Below, one piece after another: positions 54,497 through 64,000 of a stretch of DNA of 64,000 bases. The translations under genes were made by a program, and so were the position numbers. Every line of letters starts with the position of its first letter. Positions within the stretch are counted from its first letter, which is position 1. The notes under the pieces were generated by a model. That model did not search any database. It was not told the origin of the DNA and saw nothing but the letters and a program-made list of their open reading frames with translations. Location: positions 62,001 to 126,000 of the forward strand of contig NZ_MAFC01000003.1 of assembly GCF_002013465.1 (NCBI RefSeq). The letters are read 5' to 3'. Source of the DNA: Mycobacterium sp. D16R12. Lineage in GTDB: Bacteria > Actinomycetota > Actinomycetes > Mycobacteriales > Mycobacteriaceae.

Positions 54497-55945
54497 TTAG
54501 GCGATGAGCGATTCGATCGGGCCCTTGGCGAAATAGACGACAAACAATCCGGCCACCACATACAGCAGCGGATGCACGGCACGGAGTCGAGCCCCACGCT
54601 CCGCGGACACAACGGCGAGCACCACCCAGCTGATGAACCCGACACCGATGCCGTTGGCGATCGAGTAGGTGAACGGCATCGTCACCACCGTCAAGAAGCA
54701 GGGCAGCGCATAGTCGAACCGGGTGAGGTCGATGCTGCGGAGCTGGCCGATCATCATCGCACCGACTACCACCAGCGCCGGCGCCGCGGCCTCCAGCGGC
54801 ACAACCGAATACAGCGGCGTGAAGAACATGGCCGCCAGGAACAGCAGGCCGGTGACCACATTGGCCAGCCCGGTCCTGGCGCCCTCGGCGATGCCCGAAG
54901 CGGACTCCACGAACACGGTATTAGAGGACGAGGACGAGACACCACCGACGACCGCACCGATGCCCTCCACCGACAACGCCCGCCCGATACCCGGCAAGGT
55001 GCCGTGTTCGTCGGCCAGTCCGGCCTCCTTACCCAAACCGGTCATGGTCCCCATCGCGTCGAAGAAATTCGAGAGCACCAATGCGAACACCAGAACCGTG
55101 GCCGACAGCACGCCCACCCGGGTGAACGCGCCGAACATGTCCACCTGACCGAGCAGACTCAGATCCGGGATGCCACCCGCCGAGGACGGCCAGTCGGGCA
55201 CAGTGAGATTCCACCCCTTGGCGTCGACGGGCTGCGCGCCGCGTTCGGTCAACGCCTGCGCGATCATGGAAATCCCGGTCATCACAACAATTCCGATGAG
55301 CAGTCCGCCACGAACCTTGCGCACCACCAGAATTCCCATGAGCAGCACGCCCGCGGCGAAGATCAGGGTCGGGACGGTGGCCACCGAGTTGTCGATTCCC
55401 AAACCGACCGGCACCGTCGTGTTCGCAGCATCAGGGATCCGCCGCACGAAACCCGCGTCCACGAAACCGATGAACGCTATGAAACACCCGATTCCCGCAG
55501 CGATCGCCGCCTTCAGCTCGTCGGGAATGGCATGGAACACCGCTGTCCGGAAGCCGGAGATGCCCAGCGCCACAATGACGAGGCCGTCGACAATCACCAA
55601 TCCCATGGCCTCGGGCCAGCTCATCTGCGACGCGAACGACACCGCGAGCAGGCTGTTGATGCCCAGCCCGGCGGCAAGCGCAAACGGGTACTTGGCGATG
55701 ACGCCGAACAGGATCGACATCACCCCGGCGGCCAGCGCGGTGACCGCGGCCACCTGCCCCACCGGCAGCACATGGCCCAGCACGTCGGCGTTATGTGCGC
55801 GTCCCGGCTCCCCACCGATGATGAGCGGGTTGAGTACCACGATGTAGGCCATCGCGAAGAAGGTGACGATCCCGCCGCGAACCTCCCGCCCCAACGTCGA
55901 CTGCCGCTCGGAGATCCGGAAGTACCGGTCCAGGAGGCCATTCAT
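54497..55945 (-). CDS. NCS2 nucleobase permease (AzgA-like)
   Basis: The 482-residue protein starts at the ATG at 55945 (MNGLLDRYFRISERQSTLGR); the open frame continues to 56206 but there overlaps the desaturase start. It has about 13-14 membrane segments. GIVTFFAMAYIVVLNPLIIG and GVSSSSSNTVFVESASGIAE are characteristic of AzgA-type hypoxanthine, adenine and guanine:H+ symporters. Plasma membrane. Confidence 0.9.
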   Translation of the reverse strand: MNGLLDRYFRISERQSTLGREVRGGIVTFFAMAYIVVLNPLIIGGEPGRAHNADVLGHVLPVGQVAAVTALAAGVMSILFGVIAKYPFALAAGLGINSLLAVSFASQMSWPEAMGLVIVDGLVIVALGISGFRTAVFHAIPDELKAAIAAGIGCFIAFIGFVDAGFVRRIPDAANTTVPVGLGIDNSVATVPTLIFAAGVLLMGILVVRKVRGGLLIGIVVMTGISMIAQALTERGAQPVDAKGWNLTVPDWPSSAGGIPDLSLLGQVDMFGAFTRVGVLSATVLVFALVLSNFFDAMGTMTGLGKEAGLADEHGTLPGIGRALSVEGIGAVVGGVSSSSSNTVFVESASGIAEGARTGLANVVTGLLFLAAMFFTPLYSVVPLEAAAPALVVVGAMMIGQLRSIDLTRFDYALPCFLTVVTMPFTYSIANGIGVGFISWVVLAVVSAERGARLRAVHPLLYVVAGLFVVYFAKGPIESLIA

Positions 55946-56070
55946 AGGCGTTGAAAGTACAGGCCCCGGTTGCCGGTCGCCCACCGAAACCAACCCGGGC
56001 GAGGGACTTTCCACCCGAGATTGAGGACCTTTGTCACTAGAGGCGCGTGCGGCCGCCCGATCAAATATAA

Positions 56071-56087
56071 GTGTCACTTTCAGACAC
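56071..56087. promoter_or_regulatory. Dyad in the desaturase promoter region
   Basis: GTGTC (56071-56075) and GACAC (56083-56087) flank a 7-base centre, directly after the -10-like TATAAG (56066-56071) and 28 bp before the desaturase ATG. A repressor site overlapping the transcription start is plausible. In mycobacteria desA genes are controlled by the TetR-type regulator MadR, but I cannot confirm that this is its box. Confidence 0.4.
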
Positions 56088-56114
56088 AGATAACTAACCC
56101 CGAGGACCGCTTTC

Positions 56115-57101
56115 ATGCCGCAGAAGGAATTCACCGACCTCGAGCTCCTCCACGAACTCGAACCCGTGGTGGAGGAGAACACCCACCGCCACCTCGGCGT
56201 GTTCAAAGAGTGGAGCCCGCATGACTACATCCCGTGGTCCGAAGGCAAGAACTACAAGGCATTGGGCGGTCAGGACTGGCATCCGGAGCAGTGCAAGCTC
56301 TCCGAGCTGGCCAAGGTCGCGATGATCACCAACCTGCTCACTGAGGACAATCTGCCCGCCTACCACCGTGAGATCGCGATGAACTTCACCATGGACGGGC
56401 CATGGGGTACCTGGGTCAACCGCTGGACCGCCGAGGAGAACCGCCACAGCATCGCCATCCGCGACTACCTCGTCGTCACCCGCGCGGTGGACCCGGTGGA
56501 ACTCGAGAAGCTGCGCGTGGAGCAGATGACCCGCGGCTTCTCCCCCGGCCAGAACCGGCAGGGCGGGGATCACATGTTCGCCGACAGCCTGTTCGACTCG
56601 GTGGTGTACGTGTCATTCCAGGAGCTGGCCACCCGTGTCTCGCACCGCAATACCGGCGTCGCGTGTGCCGAGCCCATCGCCCAGGAACTCCTCAAACACA
56701 TCTCCAACGACGAGAACCTGCACATGATCTTCTACCGCAACATGGTCGAGGCCGGTCTGCAGATCGCGCCCAACCAGGCCGTGAAGTCAATCCATAAGGT
56801 GCTCGACAACTTCACGATGCCGGGCTACACGATCCCAGGATTTCGCCGCAACGCCGTAACCATCGCCACCGGCGGCGTCTACGACCCTCAATCACACCTT
56901 GCCGAAGTCGTCCTGCCGGTACTGCGCAAGTGGCGCATCTTCGAGCGCGATGACATCAACGGCGAAGGCGAGTGGTATCGCGAAGACCTCGACCGCCTGA
57001 TCACCGACCTCAGGAAGACCGCCAGCGACTTCGAGGAAGTCAAGGCCAAGTACCTGGAACGCCAGGCCAGGCGCGCCGAGCGCAAGGCCGCCAAGGTGTA
57101 A
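56115..57101 (+). CDS. desA1: Acyl-ACP desaturase, DesA1-like
   Basis: The 328-residue soluble di-iron stearoyl-ACP-type desaturase introduces double bonds into long acyl chains (in mycobacteria, for mycolic-acid and unsaturated fatty-acid synthesis). The two EENRH/DENLH iron-binding motifs are present (RWTAEENRHSIAIRDYL and SNDENLHMIFYRNM), as is the N-terminal Glu helix (LHELEPVVEENTHRHL). Length and sequence fit DesA1 rather than the shorter DesA2. No membrane segment, signal or truncation. Confidence 0.92.
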   Translation: MPQKEFTDLELLHELEPVVEENTHRHLGVFKEWSPHDYIPWSEGKNYKALGGQDWHPEQCKLSELAKVAMITNLLTEDNLPAYHREIAMNFTMDGPWGTWVNRWTAEENRHSIAIRDYLVVTRAVDPVELEKLRVEQMTRGFSPGQNRQGGDHMFADSLFDSVVYVSFQELATRVSHRNTGVACAEPIAQELLKHISNDENLHMIFYRNMVEAGLQIAPNQAVKSIHKVLDNFTMPGYTIPGFRRNAVTIATGGVYDPQSHLAEVVLPVLRKWRIFERDDINGEGEWYREDLDRLITDLRKTASDFEEVKAKYLERQARRAERKAAKV

Positions 57102-57125
57102 CGCTCCGTAACGCCGACGTGGGCA

Positions 57126-57142
57126 AACGGCGATATGCCGTT
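57126..57142. terminator. Small hairpin after the desaturase gene
   Basis: AACGGC (57126-57131) and GCCGTT (57137-57142) form a perfect 6-bp stem with a 5-base loop, 24 bp after the desaturase stop. No T-tract; weak terminator candidate. Confidence 0.35.
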
Positions 57143-57193
57143 CAGTACCATTGATCGGGGCCGCCTGCCGGCCAGCCGGGAGGAGAGCTAGAC

Positions 57194-58045
57194 ATGCGCG
57201 CGTTCAGGACGCTCTCGACGGTGATCGGCATCGCCACGGTGTTGGCGGCGACAGTGTTCGGCCCCTCGATCGCGTCGGCCGAACCTGTCGCGGGTGCGCA
57301 GCTGGTTGCGATCGGAGATTCGTTCATGGCGGCGGGCTCAAACGCCGCAGGTATCACCGGCCCTGTCGGCACCGCCTGTAACCAGGCGACCGACAATGTC
57401 GCGCACCTGGTGGCCACGTCGTTCCCGCAGATGACATTCGCCGACTACTCCTGCGTGGGCGCACTCTCCACCGACGTCTACACGCCCTCCACGCGCGGCC
57501 CGCAGAACACGGGGCTGTCCCCCGCCACGAAGGTGGCGATCGTATCCATCGGTGGCAACGACGCCGGCTTTGAGCAGATCGCCACCGACTGTCTGTTCGC
57601 GTTGAGCTGCCCCCCGGAGAAGAAGGCGCAATTCAGCGCCAACGTGGCCTCGGTGGGCCCGAAACTCACCGGCGCGTACGCCGCCATACGCCAGGCCGCT
57701 CCGAACGCACGCGTATTCACGGTGGGCTACCTGCCGATCCTTCCCCCGGACGCCAAGGGATGCCTGGTCGGGCTGATCAATACCCAAGAGACCATCACCT
57801 TCCTCAATGGTCTGCAGCGTCAGCTGAACGACACGATCATCACCGAATCCTCCAAGGCAGGATTCACCCCCGTCATCCCGGCGACCAGCAGCGACCACAG
57901 CGTGTGCGCGTCCGATTTTCAGCGCTACGTGTCGATGACGGGTACCGGCGCCGGCGATGAGGGAATTCCGATGCATCCGACCGCACCGGGACGGCAGTAC
58001 GTTGCCGAGCGGGTAGCCATCGCGATGCGCTCCGCAGGGGTCTAG
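57194..58045 (+). CDS. Secreted SGNH/GDSL-type esterase
   Basis: The 283-residue protein has a signal peptide ([20 protein letters not shown], cleavage near ASA-EP). SGNH blocks: [15 protein letters not shown] (Ser nucleophile), [13 protein letters not shown] (Asn block) and the C-terminal MHPTAPGR (His). Six or more Cys suggest disulfides in an exported enzyme. A strong ribosome site GGGAGGAG is 8 bases upstream of the ATG. It probably hydrolyses lipid or acyl-ester substrates outside the cell. It overlaps the convergent mnmA end by 4 bp. Confidence 0.88.
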   Translation: MRAFRTLSTVIGIATVLAATVFGPSIASAEPVAGAQLVAIGDSFMAAGSNAAGITGPVGTACNQATDNVAHLVATSFPQMTFADYSCVGALSTDVYTPSTRGPQNTGLSPATKVAIVSIGGNDAGFEQIATDCLFALSCPPEKKAQFSANVASVGPKLTGAYAAIRQAAPNARVFTVGYLPILPPDAKGCLVGLINTQETITFLNGLQRQLNDTIITESSKAGFTPVIPATSSDHSVCASDFQRYVSMTGTGAGDEGIPMHPTAPGRQYVAERVAIAMRSAGV

Positions 58046-59112
58046 TCGCGCGTGATGATGGCGCTGCCGAGCACCTCGTCGCCCTCAACATCGGGCCGGT
58101 ACAGCACCACTGTCTGCCCTGGCGCCACACCTCGAAGTGCAGTGCGCAGCCGGACCTGAATCCGCTCGGCCGCCGGGTCGACAACCGCGTCCACGACAGA
58201 TCCATGCGCGCGGACCTGCACCTGGCACTCGATGGGCCCGGCCGGAACCTGACCGGAGGTCCACACCACCAGCTCTCCCCCGAAGTCCCAAATCTCAAGG
58301 TCCTCAACGGTTCCCACGCGAACGGTGGAGGTCTCGGCGTCGATCGAGGTGACGTAGCGGGGACGCCCGTCCGCTGCAGGACCGACCAGCCCGAGCCCCT
58401 TGCGCTGACCGATGGTGAACTCGTGCACTCCGGCATGAGTGGCCAGCACACTCCCGTCGGCGTCCACCACATTTCCGCGCCGCACGCCGATGCGTGCACC
58501 GAGGAACGCCTGGGTGTCTCCGGACGGGATGAAGCAGATGTCGTGGCTGTCAGGCTTATTCGCCACGAGCAGGCCGCGCTGCTCGGCCTCGGCCCGGATA
58601 TCGGGCTTGGAACTGTCGCCGACCGGGAACAGGGCACGGCTCAGCTGCTGCGGCGTCAGCACCCCGAGCACATAGGACTGGTCCTTGTCTTCGTCGATCG
58701 CACGGCGCAACCTGCCGTCCCGCAGCCGCGCATAGTGTCCGGTGGCGACGGCATCGAACCCCAACGCGATGGCACGATCGGCCAGCGCCGCGAACTTGAT
58801 CTTCTCGTTGCACTTCACGCAGGGATTGGGGGTGCGCCCCTCGGCGTACGCCTCGACGAAGTCGTCAATAACGTCTTCCTTGAAACGATCAGCGAAATCC
58901 CAGACATAGAAAGGGATTCCAAGCATATCGGCAACCCGTCGGGCATCGGCTGCGTCCTCTTTAGAACAGCACCCTCGGGAGCCCGTGCGCAGTGTGCCGG
59001 GTGCCGCCGACAGTGCCAGGTGCACACCAACCACATCGTGTCCGGCATCCACCATGCGCGCAGCCGCAACAGAAGAGTCCACTCCCCCACTCATGGCGGC
59101 AAGCACTCTCAT
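58042..59112 (-). CDS. mnmA: tRNA 2-thiouridylase
   Basis: The 356-residue enzyme thiolates U34 of Lys, Glu and Gln tRNAs with sulfur from IscS. PP-loop: [16 protein letters not shown]. Catalytic Cys in [14 protein letters not shown], and the second Cys in [17 protein letters not shown]. The C-terminal beta-barrel is complete. The ATG at 59112 overlaps the iscS stop (ATGA), coupling sulfur donor and acceptor enzymes. Confidence 0.95.
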   Translation of the reverse strand: MRVLAAMSGGVDSSVAAARMVDAGHDVVGVHLALSAAPGTLRTGSRGCCSKEDAADARRVADMLGIPFYVWDFADRFKEDVIDDFVEAYAEGRTPNPCVKCNEKIKFAALADRAIALGFDAVATGHYARLRDGRLRRAIDEDKDQSYVLGVLTPQQLSRALFPVGDSSKPDIRAEAEQRGLLVANKPDSHDICFIPSGDTQAFLGARIGVRRGNVVDADGSVLATHAGVHEFTIGQRKGLGLVGPAADGRPRYVTSIDAETSTVRVGTVEDLEIWDFGGELVVWTSGQVPAGPIECQVQVRAHGSVVDAVVDPAAERIQVRLRTALRGVAPGQTVVLYRPDVEGDEVLGSAIITRD

Positions 59113-60332
59113 GACCGGCCCCCTGCGCTGGCGAGGGCGGCAGCCCGCGCACGCGGAACAGCGACCCGCAAGGCCTCGACCGCACGTTCCACATCCGAGG
59201 CAACGGAGGTGTGGCCGAATGTGAATCGCAGCGATCCACGCGCGACTTCGGGGTCGATGCCCATTTCGATGAGCACATGCGAGGGGCGCGCAACACCTGC
59301 CGTGCACGCCGATCCGGTAGAACACTCGATGCCGTTGGCATCCAACAACATCAGCAGGGAGTCGCCCTCGCATCCGGCAAAGGTGAAATGCGCGTTTCCG
59401 GGCAATCTGCCGCTGCCGACCGCACCGTTGAGGACGGACCCCTCGATCCGGGTCAGCACCTGATCGATCAGCTCATCCCGTAGTGCTTTCATGGTGGCTG
59501 CACCCTCACACCGTTCCGCGACGGCGTCTACGAGCGCGCTCGACATCGCCACGATGGCCGCGGTGTCGGGGGTTCCCGAGCGGATATCACGTTCATGACC
59601 ACCGCCGTGTAGCAATGGAACACAAGCGGTTTCACGTCGCAGCAGCAGAGCACCGACACCCATGGGGCCGCCGAACTTGTGCGCGGCCACACTTACCGCC
59701 GACAGGCCGCTGGCGGCGAAATCGACATCGAGCTGGCCCACCGCCCCGATGGCATCGCTGTGCATCGGAATATCGAATTCAGCGGCGATAGACGCCAATT
59801 CACAGATGGGGTTGATGGTGCCGACCTCGTTGTTGGCCCACATCACCGTGATGAGTGCGACGTCGTCATGGTCGGTGAGAGCCGCGCGCAGTGCCGCGGG
59901 AGTGACCGTGCCGGCGCTGTCCACCGGTAGCCACGTCACCTCGGCCCCCTCGTGGTCTGCGAGCCACTGCACCGCATCGAGCACGGCGTGGTGCTCGACG
60001 GCGCTGGCGATGACACGCCTCCGTCGCGCATCCGCGTCTCGGCGTGCCCAGTAGATGCCCTTGGTGGCGAGGTTGTCACTCTCGGTGCCACCGGCGGTGA
60101 AGATCACCTCCGACGGTCGGGCGCCCAGGGCCGCCGCGATCGACTCCCGAGATTCCTCCACCCGCCGACGCGCATCACGCCCGGATCCGTGCAACGAGGC
60201 GGCGTTCCCGGTCCGTGCCATGGTGGCTGCCATCGCCTCGATGGCAGCGGGACGCATCGGGGTGGTGGCGGCGTGATCCAGGTACACCGCGGATGAGCCA
60301 TCCGGGCGAGCTGGGGTTCGAGCAGCAGACAT
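59109..60332 (-). CDS. iscS: Cysteine desulfurase
   Basis: The 407-residue PLP enzyme takes sulfur from cysteine for tRNA thiolation and other uses. Start at the ATG at 60332 ([20 protein letters not shown]). Motifs: [20 protein letters not shown], the PLP Lys in [18 protein letters not shown], and the persulfide Cys in [19 protein letters not shown]. No FeS scaffold genes are adjacent; with mnmA downstream its main role here is probably tRNA thiolation (compare Rv3025c-Rv3024c). Confidence 0.95.
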   Translation of the reverse strand: MSAARTPARPDGSSAVYLDHAATTPMRPAAIEAMAATMARTGNAASLHGSGRDARRRVEESRESIAAALGARPSEVIFTAGGTESDNLATKGIYWARRDADARRRRVIASAVEHHAVLDAVQWLADHEGAEVTWLPVDSAGTVTPAALRAALTDHDDVALITVMWANNEVGTINPICELASIAAEFDIPMHSDAIGAVGQLDVDFAASGLSAVSVAAHKFGGPMGVGALLLRRETACVPLLHGGGHERDIRSGTPDTAAIVAMSSALVDAVAERCEGAATMKALRDELIDQVLTRIEGSVLNGAVGSGRLPGNAHFTFAGCEGDSLLMLLDANGIECSTGSACTAGVARPSHVLIEMGIDPEVARGSLRFTFGHTSVASDVERAVEALRVAVPRARAAALASAGGRS

Positions 60333-60378
60333 AACGCATCCAGGATAAGTCCCACCCAGGTGGGCTCGTGCCATCGCG

Positions 60379-61233
60379 TCAGGCTGCGATCGGCTCCGGG
60401 TGCTCCGGGTGGCTGTGGATCTGCGGGGTTAGGTCACCGGCCCGCACGGCGGCCTCACAGCGGTTGGCCAGATCACGGCGGCTCTCACCGGGCAATTGCA
60501 GCCCCGCCACCTGGATATGTGCCACGGTCATCCGCGTCGCCGTGATCCGGCGAATGGAGGCCATCAGGGTGTCCTCCCCGACATAGGCCGGAACGGTCGA
60601 CAGCTCGCCGCCCCGGTGGTGGTACGTCAGCCGCAGCGGCTGTACTGGCCGCTGCGCGTCGATCGCGGCCTGAAACATCGCGGGGCGAAATGACCCGTAC
60701 GCACGACCGCACCAAGTGGTGCCCTCCGGGAACGCCACCACGGTCTGACCGGCCTGGAGCCGCGCCGCGACGGTGTCCACCACTCGCGGCAGGGTGCGCA
60801 GGTTTCCCCGCTCGATCGGGATGACCCGCATCATCCGGGCGATGACGCCCAGACCGGGCCAATCGATCAGGTCTGCTCGAGCGACGAACGACCCCGGGAG
60901 CACCGCGCCGATGGCGAAGACATCGACCCAGGACACATGACCCGCCACCACGAGCGAACCCCGGATATCGCGGATCGGACCGCCTGAGACGGAGATGCGA
61001 ACGCCGAGGCAACGCAGCATCAACCGGCAGTAGCCGCGCTGCCAGCGCACGCGTCCGGGAATCGGTATCCCCAGCAGCGGCGCAAGGGCCAACAGGGTGA
61101 TCGCCATCGCGATCCGTGTCGTGGTCCGCAGGGTTCGGGTCAGCGGTCCCGGCTCGTCGATGTGGGTGGCCCGCATGCAGCTGTCGTCACAGGTTGCCTT
61201 CGGCAGCCAGGCGTGAGCGAATTCGGGTGCCAT
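60379..61233 (-). CDS. Lysophospholipid acyltransferase (PlsC/OlsA-like)
   Basis: The 284-residue protein has one membrane segment ([19 protein letters not shown]) followed by the PlsC domain: acyltransferase box HxxxxD in [15 protein letters not shown] and [16 protein letters not shown]. It would move an acyl chain to the sn-2 position of a lyso-lipid. It starts 2 bp after the GNAT gene, the gene pair arrangement of ornithine-lipid OlsB-OlsA and of Rv3027c-Rv3026c. Confidence 0.88.
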   Translation of the reverse strand: MAPEFAHAWLPKATCDDSCMRATHIDEPGPLTRTLRTTTRIAMAITLLALAPLLGIPIPGRVRWQRGYCRLMLRCLGVRISVSGGPIRDIRGSLVVAGHVSWVDVFAIGAVLPGSFVARADLIDWPGLGVIARMMRVIPIERGNLRTLPRVVDTVAARLQAGQTVVAFPEGTTWCGRAYGSFRPAMFQAAIDAQRPVQPLRLTYHHRGGELSTVPAYVGEDTLMASIRRITATRMTVAHIQVAGLQLPGESRRDLANRCEAAVRAGDLTPQIHSHPEHPEPIAA

Positions 61234-61235
61234 CG

Positions 61236-62111
61236 CTACTCCTGGCCGGCCGCCGCCGCGCCGATTTCCGACGCCGCCCCGACCGACCTCAGCCGTTTGA
61301 GGTAACGCACATCGGCTTCGTCCTTGTTGAGGAGTGCCATGAAGTCGGCCACGCCGAAGTCGGGATCATGTGCTGGTTCGCCGAGAACCTTCGCGCCCAG
61401 CCGCAGATATCCGCGCATCAGTGCGGGAACCGCCACCTTGGCGGGCGGAGCGATGTCATCGAGCCCCATCCCGTCGACAACGACCGGGTTGTAGGGGCGC
61501 ACCGTGTACTCCGGCGCCGCCGCATGGCGCTTCATGACGAAGTCGCGCACGGCGCGCACCTGGCTGCCGGGTGCCTGTTCGGGGTTGTCCTGCATGGGAA
61601 CCGATACGCATCCGGTGACGTAGGTGTAGTCGCAGCGGTCCAGGTAGGCCAGAATTCCCGCCCACATCAGCAGCACTACCGCGCCATTGCGGTGATCACC
61701 GCGCACCACCGCGCGACCCATCTCGACAAGCTGTGGACGCAGCGAGTCGAGTCCACTGATGTCGAATTCCGTTGCGCTGTAAAGCCCTCCAGCGGCGATG
61801 GCACCGGGCGGGGGCAGCATCCGGTAGCAGCCCACCACATCACCCGAGGTGTCCTCGCGTACCAGCAGGTGATCGCAGTGCTCATCGAAGCGGTCGGCGT
61901 CACGTCCCTCGAACGCGGCCGGGGTGCTCGCGAGCTGGAATCCCGGCTCGCTGCTGAACACGTCGTATCGAAGCCGTTGCACGGCATCGATATCGGCGGG
62001 ATCGTTCGACAGCAACAGGGTGTACCGAGGACCCAGTGGAGCTTCCCCGGCCTCCCCCGCTACGTCTGAGATGGATTGATCTGCGGCGATGAGAACTGAA
62101 GCTGTACTCAT
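61236..62111 (-). CDS. GNAT acyltransferase (OlsB/hemolysin-like)
   Basis: The 291-residue N-acyltransferase of the acyl-homoserine-lactone-synthase-like GNAT group has YTLLLSNDPADIDAVQRLRY, LVREDTSGDVVGCYRMLPPP and MGRAVVRGDHRNGAVVLLMW. Paired with the PlsC gene, it could make lyso-ornithine lipid or a related N-acyl amino-acid lipid. Substrate is inferred only from family and pairing. Confidence 0.82.
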   Translation of the reverse strand: MSTASVLIAADQSISDVAGEAGEAPLGPRYTLLLSNDPADIDAVQRLRYDVFSSEPGFQLASTPAAFEGRDADRFDEHCDHLLVREDTSGDVVGCYRMLPPPGAIAAGGLYSATEFDISGLDSLRPQLVEMGRAVVRGDHRNGAVVLLMWAGILAYLDRCDYTYVTGCVSVPMQDNPEQAPGSQVRAVRDFVMKRHAAAPEYTVRPYNPVVVDGMGLDDIAPPAKVAVPALMRGYLRLGAKVLGEPAHDPDFGVADFMALLNKDEADVRYLKRLRSVGAASEIGAAAAGQE

Positions 62112-62255
62112 GACTGCGAGATTCGCGGAGTTATGCGGCGGAACGGCATCGGAAGCGTGTCGTGTCCATGCACGATCCGTTAATTGCGGCGTTCAGTACG
62201 CCAAATGCGTGCTTGCGTCCGTGAATCCCTCAGGCAAACGCGGAGCTAACGGACG

Positions 62256-62657
62256 CTACGCGGGCACTCGCGCATCGGCGCGCAACCGAAGTTCCTCCTC
62301 CTCGACCAGCACCAACATCGGCTCGCCGGGTTTACACATCATGGTCACCACGAAGCGCAGCGCCGCGTCCGCACGGTTGTTGGCGTCCGAGTAGTGGATG
62401 ACATCACCGCCGGGTTCCCAGAACGCTTCACCGGCCTTGACCACCCGCGGTGCTTGGCCTTCGAGTTCGAAGAGCATCTCTCCCTCGACCACATATCCGA
62501 ACGCCGGACCGCCCGGATGACGATGCGGTGGCGTACCGGGACTGCCGGCCGGCCACTCGATCTCCACCGTCATCACGTGGGCGTCCGACGGGATCACCGG
62601 TGGCGTCACGGTCTGCAGCACCGTGAGGGCACTCATCAGATCGTCGTTCGCCATCAT
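62256..62657 (-). CDS. Cupin-domain protein
   Basis: The 133-residue protein has cupin motif 1 in GTPPHRHPGGPAFGYVVEGE (metal-binding His and Glu) and motif 2 in PGGDVIHYSDANNRAD (second His). Single-domain beta-barrel with a possible metal site. Its ATG overlaps the stop of the NmrA-like gene by 4 bp (62654-62657) in convergent-free tandem order: the cupin gene lies upstream on the reverse strand side of the end. Function unknown. Confidence 0.8.
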   Translation of the reverse strand: MMANDDLMSALTVLQTVTPPVIPSDAHVMTVEIEWPAGSPGTPPHRHPGGPAFGYVVEGEMLFELEGQAPRVVKAGEAFWEPGGDVIHYSDANNRADAALRFVVTMMCKPGEPMLVLVEEEELRLRADARVPA

Positions 62658-63397
62658 CGGCGGGCCATCCAGTCGGCGAATCGCGTCTCGGTCAGCACGC
62701 CGTCATCACCGGTGACCAGACTGAAGTCGTCCACGGGAGTCCCGAAGTAGGTGGCGGCAGAGTCGACCACCACCGGCTTGTCATCACCGCGCGCGTCAAG
62801 CACCGCTTGCGCCATTTCGGCGAACGAAAACTTCTCTGGCCCACCGATGTTGATGATGCCGTTGCGAGGCTCGGCCTCCGCGGCGTGAGCCACCTGTGCG
62901 GACACATCGTCGACGGCGATCAGCTGAATTCTCGCATCGGGCACGCGAACCTCATCTCCCACAACGAGCGTGTCGGTGATGGCCTCGGCGAATTCCTGGA
63001 ATTGGGTGGCTCGCACGATCGTGTAGGGCAATCCGGATTCGGCAATGATGTTCTCCTGCGCCGCTTTCGCCCTCATGTATCCGCTGTCCGGCAGACCATC
63101 CGCGCCAACGATGGAGAGCGCGACATAGTGACCGACGCCAGTCTGGTTCGCCGCATCAACAAGATTGCGCGCCGAGGCGGTGAAGAAATCCATCACCGGC
63201 CCGTCCTCGAACGACGGAGAATTGACAACGTCGATAACCACATTCGATCCGGTGAGCGCGTTCACCAACCCCTCGCCGGTCAACACATTCGCACCAGAGG
63301 ACAACGACGCCGCGACCACGTCATGGCCGTCTGCGGTGAGCAAAGAAACCACCCGGGATCCGATTTGGCCGGTGGCACCAACAACTGTGATTTTCAT
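62654..63397 (-). CDS. NmrA/SDR-type NAD(P)-binding protein
   Basis: The 247-residue protein starts at the ATG at 63397 with GAAAGG upstream (frame open to 63517 but not protein-like). N-terminal Rossmann motif ITVVGATGQIGSRVVSLLTA. Then VGHYVALSIVGADGLPDSGY, MRAKAAQENIIAESGLPYTI and RATQFQEFAEAITD, typical of atypical SDR or NmrA-like proteins that act as redox sensors or oxidoreductases. Its stop overlaps the cupin start, so it is first in a two-gene operon with the cupin gene. Divergent from the LuxR-type gene, which may regulate it. Confidence 0.88.
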   Translation of the reverse strand: MKITVVGATGQIGSRVVSLLTADGHDVVAASLSSGANVLTGEGLVNALTGSNVVIDVVNSPSFEDGPVMDFFTASARNLVDAANQTGVGHYVALSIVGADGLPDSGYMRAKAAQENIIAESGLPYTIVRATQFQEFAEAITDTLVVGDEVRVPDARIQLIAVDDVSAQVAHAAEAEPRNGIINIGGPEKFSFAEMAQAVLDARGDDKPVVVDSAATYFGTPVDDFSLVTGDDGVLTETRFADWMARR

Positions 63398-63561
63398 TGT
63401 GCGATTACCTTTCTCGTCTCCCCTGCAACGTTCGCAGCTCGGCGCGGGATTCGAACCCTGGAAAGTACGTAGTCGTCGAGGTGAATCGGCAGCTCGGTAA
63501 ACTTCCACCCTATTCATCGAATTCGGCGGAGCACTTGGTCAACAGTTACCCGGGATCGCGT

Positions 63562-64000
63562 TTGCGTGGTCGAGCGCCCGAGTGCGCGTCACTCGGGCGG
63601 CTGATCGCGGCCGCACGGTCGGGCCCCAGTCAGGTACTCGTCCTACGAGGTGAAGCCGGAATAGGCAAGACCGCGCTCCTCGAGCACGCAATCGAAGAAG
63701 CGCAAGGATTTCGCGTGGTGCGCACCGCAGGCGTGGAATCTGAGATGGAACTCGCATTCGCCGGTTTACAACATTTCTGTGGGCCGCTGTCCAACCACCT
63801 CGAGGCGCTGCCCACTCCCCAACGCGAGGCACTCGACATCGCCTTCGGGATAAGCAGCGGACCAGCGCCTGACCGCTTCCTGATCGGGCTTGCCGTGTTG
63901 AGTCTGCTGGCCGCGGCAGCCGAACATCAGCCCGTGCTGTGTGTGGTCGATGACGCCCAGTGGCTCGACCGAGTCTCGTTACAGACACTGGCCTTCGCCA
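63562..64000 (+). CDS. LuxR-family ATP-binding regulator (3' end outside window)
   Basis: The frame, open to the window end, begins near the TTG at 63562 (another TTG lies at 63535). It reads LRGRAPECASLGRLIAAARS, then the P-loop VLRGEAGIGKTALLEHAIEE, then LAFAGLQHFCGPLSNHLEAL and the Walker B VLCVVDDAQWLDRVSLQTLA. This is the N-terminal AAA/STAND part of large (about 900-residue) LuxR-type regulators common in mycobacteria. The C-terminal LuxR HTH is not in the window. Divergent from the NmrA-cupin operon. Confidence 0.82.
   Translation, partial: MRGRAPECASLGRLIAAARSGPSQVLVLRGEAGIGKTALLEHAIEEAQGFRVVRTAGVESEMELAFAGLQHFCGPLSNHLEALPTPQREALDIAFGISSGPAPDRFLIGLAVLSLLAAAAEHQPVLCVVDDAQWLDRVSLQTLAFA

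Overview
This is a chromosomal window of a rapidly growing mycobacterium, most likely the Mycobacteroides (Mycobacterium) abscessus group. The evidence is a high-GC backbone, mycobacterial gene content (leuB-serA, ilvBNC, cfp6, DoxX, lppZ, gatCAB, pfkA, an ACT protein, ligA, mnmA-iscS-plsC-GNAT) in the same relative order as the Rv2994-Rv3027c region of M. tuberculosis, and several accessory insertions. The species call is inference from gene content and synteny; no database search was possible.

Layout: 1-4.7 kb holds an MFS transporter (cut by the window edge), leuB-serA and a LysM protein. 4.7-12.9 kb is accessory: a TetR-MFS operon divergent from two tandem ABC1/UbiB-type kinases plus a cytochrome P450, then an ArsR-like regulator and a DUF2236/MpaB oxygenase that appears frameshifted near its N-terminus. 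A DUF2752 gene follows.

From 13412 to 23048 lies a 9.6-kb integrated element. Its order is: Bxb1-like serine integrase; a small hypothetical gene; two reverse-strand membrane-protein genes; a HTH/excisionase-like gene; a RepA-like ATPase; an array of 11-bp iterons in both orientations (likely replication origin); two unknown genes; an HK97-type major capsid protein with a structured leader; a terminator; and, on the reverse strand, an HNH-nuclease gene followed by a TIR-domain gene. No terminase, portal, protease or tail gene is visible, so it looks like a phage satellite rather than a prophage. Joining its two ends in silico gives a dyad-symmetric attP, and joining the flanks gives a dyad-symmetric attB, which fixes the boundaries. 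The HNH-TIR pair sits in the cargo position against attR and is the best candidate for an undescribed anti-phage system.

23.1-26.8 kb is the ilvB-ilvN-ilvC operon (reverse), preceded by a promoter, an apparently leaderless 16-codon leader peptide with consecutive Leu-Leu-Val-Val-Ile codons, and an intrinsic terminator: a branched-chain amino-acid attenuator. 27.2-35.4 kb is a catabolic cluster inserted between the cfp6 and DoxX genes (saccharopine-dehydrogenase-like protein, class III aminotransferase, Lrp regulator, aldehyde dehydrogenase, MarR regulator with a clear operator, FAD monooxygenase, amino-acid/amine permease).

35.6-49 kb carries lppZ, gatB, pfkA, gatA-gatC, the ACT protein and ligA, with accessory genes in between (carboxylesterase, two related small secreted proteins, a GT39-like membrane glycosyltransferase). 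49-58 kb has three tandem secreted serine proteases, an enoyl-CoA hydratase, BluB, a MetE-like protein, an NCS2 purine permease, an acyl-ACP desaturase and a secreted SGNH esterase. 58-64 kb holds mnmA-iscS, an acyltransferase plus GNAT pair (OlsA/OlsB-like), a cupin/NmrA pair and the start of a large LuxR-type regulator cut by the window end.
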